This document shows positions 60,081 through 64,000 of a stretch of 64,000 bases of DNA, piece by piece (within the stretch, counting starts at the first letter, position 1; each line of letters starts with the position of its first letter). Position numbers and translations under genes: made by a program. Below the pieces are notes generated by a model, which saw only the letters and a list, made by a program, of their open reading frames with translations, searched no databases and was not told the DNA's origin. Source of the stretch: Streptomyces decoyicus (GTDB lineage: Bacteria > Actinomycetota > Actinomycetes > Streptomycetales > Streptomycetaceae); assembly GCF_019880305.1 (NCBI RefSeq), contig NZ_CP082301.1, forward strand, positions 7,378,001 to 7,442,000. The letters run 5' to 3'.

Positions 60081-60854
60081 ATGACCGTCCTCGTCGGAAC
60101 CTCCGGCTGGCAGTACAAGGACTGGCGCGGTGTCCTCTACCCGCCGGACCAGCCGCAGCGGCTGTGGCTCGAGGAGTACGCGCGGCAGTTCGCCACGGTC
60201 GAGAGCAACGCCGCCTTCTACCGGCTGCCCGAGGAGAAGACCTTCGCGGACTGGCGGGACCGTACCCCCGACGGGTTCGTGATGGCCGTCAAGGCCAGCC
60301 GCTATCTGACGCACATCAAGCGGCTGCGCGACCCGCAGGAGCCGGTCGGCCGGCTGATGTCGCGCGCCGCCCGTCTGGGCCCCCGGCTCGGGCCGGTCCT
60401 GCTCCAGCTGCCACCCACGCTGCACGCGGACGCCGGGCTGCTGGACACCTGCCTCGGCTGCTTCCCCGCCGACGCGCGAGTGGCGGTCGAACCCCGCCAC
60501 CCCTCGTGGTGGACGACGGAGATCCGTGCCGTGCTGGAGCGGCGGGGCGCCGCGCTGTGCTGGGCGGACCGGCGCTCCCGGCCCGTGACGCCCCTCTGGC
60601 GGACCGCCGACTGGGGGTATCTGCGCCTTCACGGGGGCCGGGCACAATCCGGCCCCCGCTACGGCAAACAGGCGCTCGCCGGCTGGGCGCGGCGGATCGC
60701 CGACACCTGGCCGGACCGGGCCGACGTCTACACGTATTTCAACAACGATGTGGGCGGGGCAGCCGTCCTCGACGCCGTCCGGTTCGCCCGCGCCGCCTCG
60801 GCCGCCGGACGCTCCGTGAGCCGTACGCCGTCCGGGCGTGGCTCCGCCCGCTGA
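60081..60854 (+). CDS. DUF72 family protein
   Basis: 257 residues from ATG 60081. It carries the family's opening TVLVGTSGWQYKDWRGVLYP, then FATVESNAAFYRLPEEKTFA, DGFVMAVKASRYLTHIKRL, LGPVLLQLPPTLHADAGLLD and the C-terminal DVYTYFNNDVGGAAVLDAVR. DUF72 proteins are TIM-barrel-like with unknown biochemical role. A longer upstream frame was rejected for lack of protein character. Followed 62 bases later by acylphosphatase. Confidence 0.88.
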   Translation: MTVLVGTSGWQYKDWRGVLYPPDQPQRLWLEEYARQFATVESNAAFYRLPEEKTFADWRDRTPDGFVMAVKASRYLTHIKRLRDPQEPVGRLMSRAARLGPRLGPVLLQLPPTLHADAGLLDTCLGCFPADARVAVEPRHPSWWTTEIRAVLERRGAALCWADRRSRPVTPLWRTADWGYLRLHGGRAQSGPRYGKQALAGWARRIADTWPDRADVYTYFNNDVGGAAVLDAVRFARAASAAGRSVSRTPSGRGSAR

Positions 60855-60916
60855 CCGCGGGGCCGGGATATATCTGCGCTCGTACCGCCGGGGCGAGTGA
60901 ACGAGGTGAGGCACGG

Positions 60917-61201
60917 ATGATCCGCAGACGCGTGGTGGTCTCCGGAGACGTGCAGGGTGTGTTCTTCCGCGACACCTGCCGGCGCAAGGCGGACGAGCAC
61001 GGCGTGGCCGGCTGGGTGCGGAATCTGCCGGACGGGACGGTCGAGGCCGTGTTCGAGGGGGAGCCCGAGCGCGTACAGGAGATGGTGGACTGGGCACGCG
61101 AGGGTCCCCCCATGGCGACCGTCAACACCGCGTCCGTCCAGGAGGAAGAGGCTGAGGGACTGACGGGCTTCGACATCCGGCCGGCCCCTGGCGGGTTCTA
61201 G
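60917..61201 (+). CDS. acyP: Acylphosphatase
   Basis: 94 residues from ATG 60917 (GAGGCACGG upstream). The catalytic loop GDVQGVFFRDTCRRKADEHG supplies the phosphate-binding Arg18, and VAGWVRNLPDGTVEAVFEG supplies Asn36. It hydrolyses acyl phosphates such as carbamoyl phosphate. Normal length for the family; a stand-alone small gene. Confidence 0.92.
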   Translation: MIRRRVVVSGDVQGVFFRDTCRRKADEHGVAGWVRNLPDGTVEAVFEGEPERVQEMVDWAREGPPMATVNTASVQEEEAEGLTGFDIRPAPGGF

Positions 61202-61265
61202 GACCTGTCCGACGCGCCTGGTCCGTTCCCCGGGAAGGGCACGGTGGCGGCATCCGCCGACCGCT

Positions 61266-62801
61266 TCAGCTCATGAGGAGCGCCGCGTCCCAGCCGTTCC
61301 GCTCGGCCTGTGTGGTGCCCCGGCGGGCGTCGGCGTAGTCGGCCAGGACTAGGGCGATACCGGTGGCGCCGTCCAGCAGGCCGGGGTGGTGCATCCGGCG
61401 TGGTGCGGGCGGCGGCGAGGGGATAGACGCCGACGGGGGCCGCAGAACTTGGGGGTAGCCGAAGGGAGTTCGGTCATCGAATTCTGCGACGAGTTCCCGG
61501 GCGAGGTGGTCCGCGGTCTCCCACAATGTGGCGCGCCCGGTGGCGGCCGCCATGCGGACGGTGGTGTGCAGGATGCCGGCGCGGCCGTGGCAGAGGCCCG
61601 GGTCGTCGGACACCAGCGCGTCGTGTGGGCGGTGCACGAGGGCGCTGACCGCCTCCTCTGCCAGGGCCGACATCCGGTGGTCGTCGAGCGCCTGGCCGGC
61701 CAGATGGAGGGTCCAGGCGATGCCGGAGGTCCCGTAGCACCAACCGGGTCTGCTCCGAGCTCCTGTTACCGTTCCCGCTCCGGCTCCCGTTCCCGTTCCC
61801 GATTCGGCTTCCGATCCGGCTCCCGCTCCCGCTCCCGCTCCGGCTCCCGCTCCCGCTCCGGCTCCCGTTCCCGATCCCAGTCCCGTTCCCGCTTCAGGGG
61901 AGGGCCGGGGCCGGGGAGGCTCCCCGGGGTGATCCGGCACAGCGACGCGGCCGGGCCACTGCATGCCCCGGCCGTCGGTGTAGCCCACGCTCAGCACCCA
62001 TTCGGCCATGCGGCGGATGGCGTCCTGCATGCCCGGTACCCGGTGTCCGGAGCGGTGCGCCAGTGACAGCAGCGCGAGCGGACCGCAAATCCCGTGGGCG
62101 GCACCGACGTTGCAGTCCCCTCCGGGGAACTCCTGGCGGTCGCGCGGGAGGAGATACCGGTCGGGTGCGCACCACCACCCCGGCACCTGGTGTCCGTCGC
62201 CATCTGCCGGCCGGACGGGGTGGCTGATGCCGATCAGAAAGTCCAGGACGTCGCCCAGTGCCTGTGCGCACCGCTCGTCGCCGTGGTCGGCCGCCAGCAG
62301 GAGGCCGCGTCCCTCTCCCGCCAGGCCGGCGATCACGTCGTAGTCGCCGTACGCCAGTCCGGGGCCGTGTTCCTGCCGTCGTGCCACCAGACGGGCCGCA
62401 CGTGCCCGTACGTAGGCGGCGTGTACCTCGGCGGAGCGTGCCAGCAGGCGGGCGTATCCGCCGTGTGCGTTCGCGTGCAGCCGCGCGGGCAGCAGCAGGT
62501 CACCGACCGCGGCCGGGCCGGCCTCGGTGGTCGCCGCGACGGCCGCCGCGAGATGGGCGTGCCCGAGGGCCGCGTACCGGGCGTCGGTCCGGGCGCATCT
62601 GGTGTGCAGCAGGGCGATGCCGGGGTGTCCGGCCAGCAGTGAAGCGGGCTGCCAGCCGGGCAGCGGGAGGTCGGGCGGCAGCGTGGCGAAGGCGTCGCGG
62701 GCGGCGCCGGCCACCTGCTCCGGTGAGCTCAGCAGGTCGGCGACCCGGAACGCGATTCCCGACGCCGTGTCGCACAGAGCGTGGGGTGCGGTCACGGTCA
62801 T
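61266..62801 (-). CDS. lanC: Lanthionine synthetase C-family cyclase
   Basis: 511 residues from ATG 62801. LanC signatures: LLAGHPGIALLHTR, YDVIAGLAGEGRGLLL, CNVGAAHGICGPLALLSLAH, then the zinc-ligand blocks RPGWCYGTSGIAWTLHLAG and DPGLCHGRAGILHTTVRMAA, and HPGLLDGATGIALVLADY. A low-complexity Gly/Ala/Thr/Ser insertion of about 45 residues lies just ahead of the zinc site; the DNA there is a 6-bp repeat (61760-61895). The enzyme closes thioether rings. Overlaps the lanB stop by 4 bases. Confidence 0.88.
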   Translation of the reverse strand: MTVTAPHALCDTASGIAFRVADLLSSPEQVAGAARDAFATLPPDLPLPGWQPASLLAGHPGIALLHTRCARTDARYAALGHAHLAAAVAATTEAGPAAVGDLLLPARLHANAHGGYARLLARSAEVHAAYVRARAARLVARRQEHGPGLAYGDYDVIAGLAGEGRGLLLAADHGDERCAQALGDVLDFLIGISHPVRPADGDGHQVPGWWCAPDRYLLPRDRQEFPGGDCNVGAAHGICGPLALLSLAHRSGHRVPGMQDAIRRMAEWVLSVGYTDGRGMQWPGRVAVPDHPGEPPRPRPSPEAGTGLGSGTGAGAGAGAGAGAGAGAGSEAESGTGTGAGAGTVTGARSRPGWCYGTSGIAWTLHLAGQALDDHRMSALAEEAVSALVHRPHDALVSDDPGLCHGRAGILHTTVRMAAATGRATLWETADHLARELVAEFDDRTPFGYPQVLRPPSASIPSPPPAPRRMHHPGLLDGATGIALVLADYADARRGTTQAERNGWDAALLMS

Positions 62802-64000
62802 CTGTTGTTCCTCTTCCGGCCGAGCCACAGTGCGAGCGCCTCACGGGCAGTCACATGTGCCGTCAGTTCCTGTTCGGGCCGGGGACCGAGCAGCCGGTTG
62901 CAGTGCAGATGCGCCAGGCTCCGGCCGATCCGTCCCGTCCGGTCGGGGTCCGCTTCCGCGGCGGAGAGCACGTCGCGCAGACCGGTGAGCGACGGGCCGC
63001 GGGTGCTCCATCCCACGCCCCAGCCGTCCGCGGCGGCCGGCGGCCGGGGCCTGGCGTGCGGGCCCAGCAGAGCGGCGACGGCCTGTTTCCGGTCTCGCGT
63101 TACGTCGCCCCGGCGCTCCAGCACCGACGGGCTGCTCAGCCAGCGGAGCGCCTGGTCCGGGGAGCCGAGGTGGGTGAGGATGTCGAGGATGCCCAGCGCG
63201 GCCGGCAACGCCGGATCGCCCAGCTGGTCGGGGGCCATGGCCAGCAGGGTGACGACGGACTCGCTGTCGGCGTGGAAGAACCGCTCGGCGTGCTCGATCG
63301 CGGCCGGTCCGCCGTACCGCTGGACCTCGGGCTCGTAGGTGTCCAGGACCATCTTCGAGAGCAGCCCCGCCTCCTCGCGTGCCTGTGCCCAGGCGTGGAG
63401 TGCGGGCAGCAGTACCGGCCACAGGGCTTCCGGCTTCCCGTGGAAACGCAGCCGGATGTGAGGCGCCGGATCCTCGTAACGGACGAAGAACCAGAGGTCG
63501 GCGCCCGCTCTGCGCAGCAGTCCGGGGTCGGTCAGCGGTGCGAGGTGGCGGGCCAGCAGCTCCGGCTGGCGGGCCTGGGGCGCATAGATCTTCGCGTAGA
63601 GCCACTCGCCACCGGGCAGGTGCGCCCGCGTTCCGCGGCCGCTGTCCGTGCCGTCCGTCAGGAGCGGGACCGGCGCGGCCAGGGGAAGGACCTGCCCGGC
63701 ACCGTGCGGCGCTTCGTGACGGGCAGGCCCGGCGAAGAGCGGGAAGAAGAACTCGGCGGCATGGGGGCCTTCCGGTCCCCGGAACCACTGTCTCTGCGCG
63801 CGGTCCCCGAACTGTTCCACCAGCGTCAGGCCGGGCGCCCGCCGCACCTCGTCACGGAGGACCATGAGGTGCAGGGGGTCGTCGAGGTCGACCGCGACGC
63901 GGTGGTCGGCCTTGGTGACCAGCACCTGCCGTGGGACGTCCCAGCGCCGCCGCCACCGGCCGACCTGTTCGCCCCACTCCCCGTCCTCCCGGCCGGCCGC
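62798..64000 (-). CDS. lanB: Lantibiotic dehydratase, C-terminal part (5' end outside window)
   Basis: About 400 codons of the C-terminal half of a LanB dehydratase. The frame begins upstream of the window edge and reads VLVTKADHRVAVDLDDPLHL (end of the dehydratase N-domain). The SpaB_C/elimination domain follows: LPGGEWLYAKIYAPQARQPE, DLWFFVRYEDPAPHIRLRFH and EAGLLSKMVLDTYEPEVQRY with GGPAAIEHAERFFHADSES. LanB glutamylates and dehydrates Ser/Thr of the precursor peptide. Precursor and transporters must lie to the right. Confidence 0.88.
   Translation of the reverse strand, partial: AAGREDGEWGEQVGRWRRRWDVPRQVLVTKADHRVAVDLDDPLHLMVLRDEVRRAPGLTLVEQFGDRAQRQWFRGPEGPHAAEFFFPLFAGPARHEAPHGAGQVLPLAAPVPLLTDGTDSGRGTRAHLPGGEWLYAKIYAPQARQPELLARHLAPLTDPGLLRRAGADLWFFVRYEDPAPHIRLRFHGKPEALWPVLLPALHAWAQAREEAGLLSKMVLDTYEPEVQRYGGPAAIEHAERFFHADSESVVTLLAMAPDQLGDPALPAALGILDILTHLGSPDQALRWLSSPSVLERRGDVTRDRKQAVAALLGPHARPRPPAAADGWGVGWSTRGPSLTGLRDVLSAAEADPDRTGRIGRSLAHLHCNRLLGPRPEQELTAHVTAREALALWLGRKRNNR

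Overview
The window looks like Streptomyces chromosome: very high GC, many overlapping ATGA stop/start junctions, GTG and TTG starts, Tat- and Sec-secreted proteins, a rifamycin phosphotransferase with its control element, and a lanthipeptide cluster at the right edge. All calls come from reading the sequence; no database search was run.

Left flank (1-5161): an alkanesulfonate uptake and desulfonation operon on the minus strand (ssuC-ssuB-ssuA-ssuD, ssuD cut by the window edge), preceded by a 29-codon cysteine-rich leader peptide, then yjbQ (UPF0047) on the plus strand.

Accessory region (5162-34786): everything here lies downstream of yjbQ. Diverged copies of the last 18 codons of yjbQ recur at 12.42-12.49, 32.37-32.45 and 34.71-34.79 kb. 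All three are preceded by the same non-yjbQ sequence, roughly GCCTTAACGGAGNTTNGCGG. That leading sequence alone recurs at 22.19 kb. I read this as a stack of integrated units that each carried a replacement yjbQ 3' end. No integrase gene is visible. Unit 1 carries a Crp/Fnr regulator and an apparent five-gene conflict operon: class III nucleotidyl cyclase, STAND/NLR-like protein, SPFH-like coiled coil, Pycsar-type membrane effector and M48 peptidase. Unit 2 carries DUF6221 and a four-gene Wadjet/Mks-like SMC system (JetABCD). Unit 3 carries an unrecognised three-gene operon, a small membrane protein, several unknown genes and IS debris. Unit 4 is only about 2.3 kb and keeps a ParA/ribbon-helix-helix partition pair.

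Middle (34787-47600): decayed sequence, a DedA-like membrane protein, rph with an upstream rifamycin-associated element, a group II intron reverse transcriptase tail, and a run of secreted proteins. The secreted set is three unknown basic proteins, a ricin-type lectin, a TNT-domain toxin with probable immunity partner, and phospholipase C. A cold-shock-like protein and a broken LuxR fragment lie among them.

Right (47600-64000): a SAM methyltransferase; a TetR regulator divergent from a PaoABC-type molybdenum hydroxylase operon plus XdhC-like maturation factor, with palindromic operators between; a SUKH-like protein; a GNAT acetyltransferase; an ECF sigma factor with probable anti-sigma protein; a PIG-V-like glycosyltransferase; a frameshifted LAXTG surface protein; DUF72; acylphosphatase; and lanC/lanB (lanB cut by the edge).
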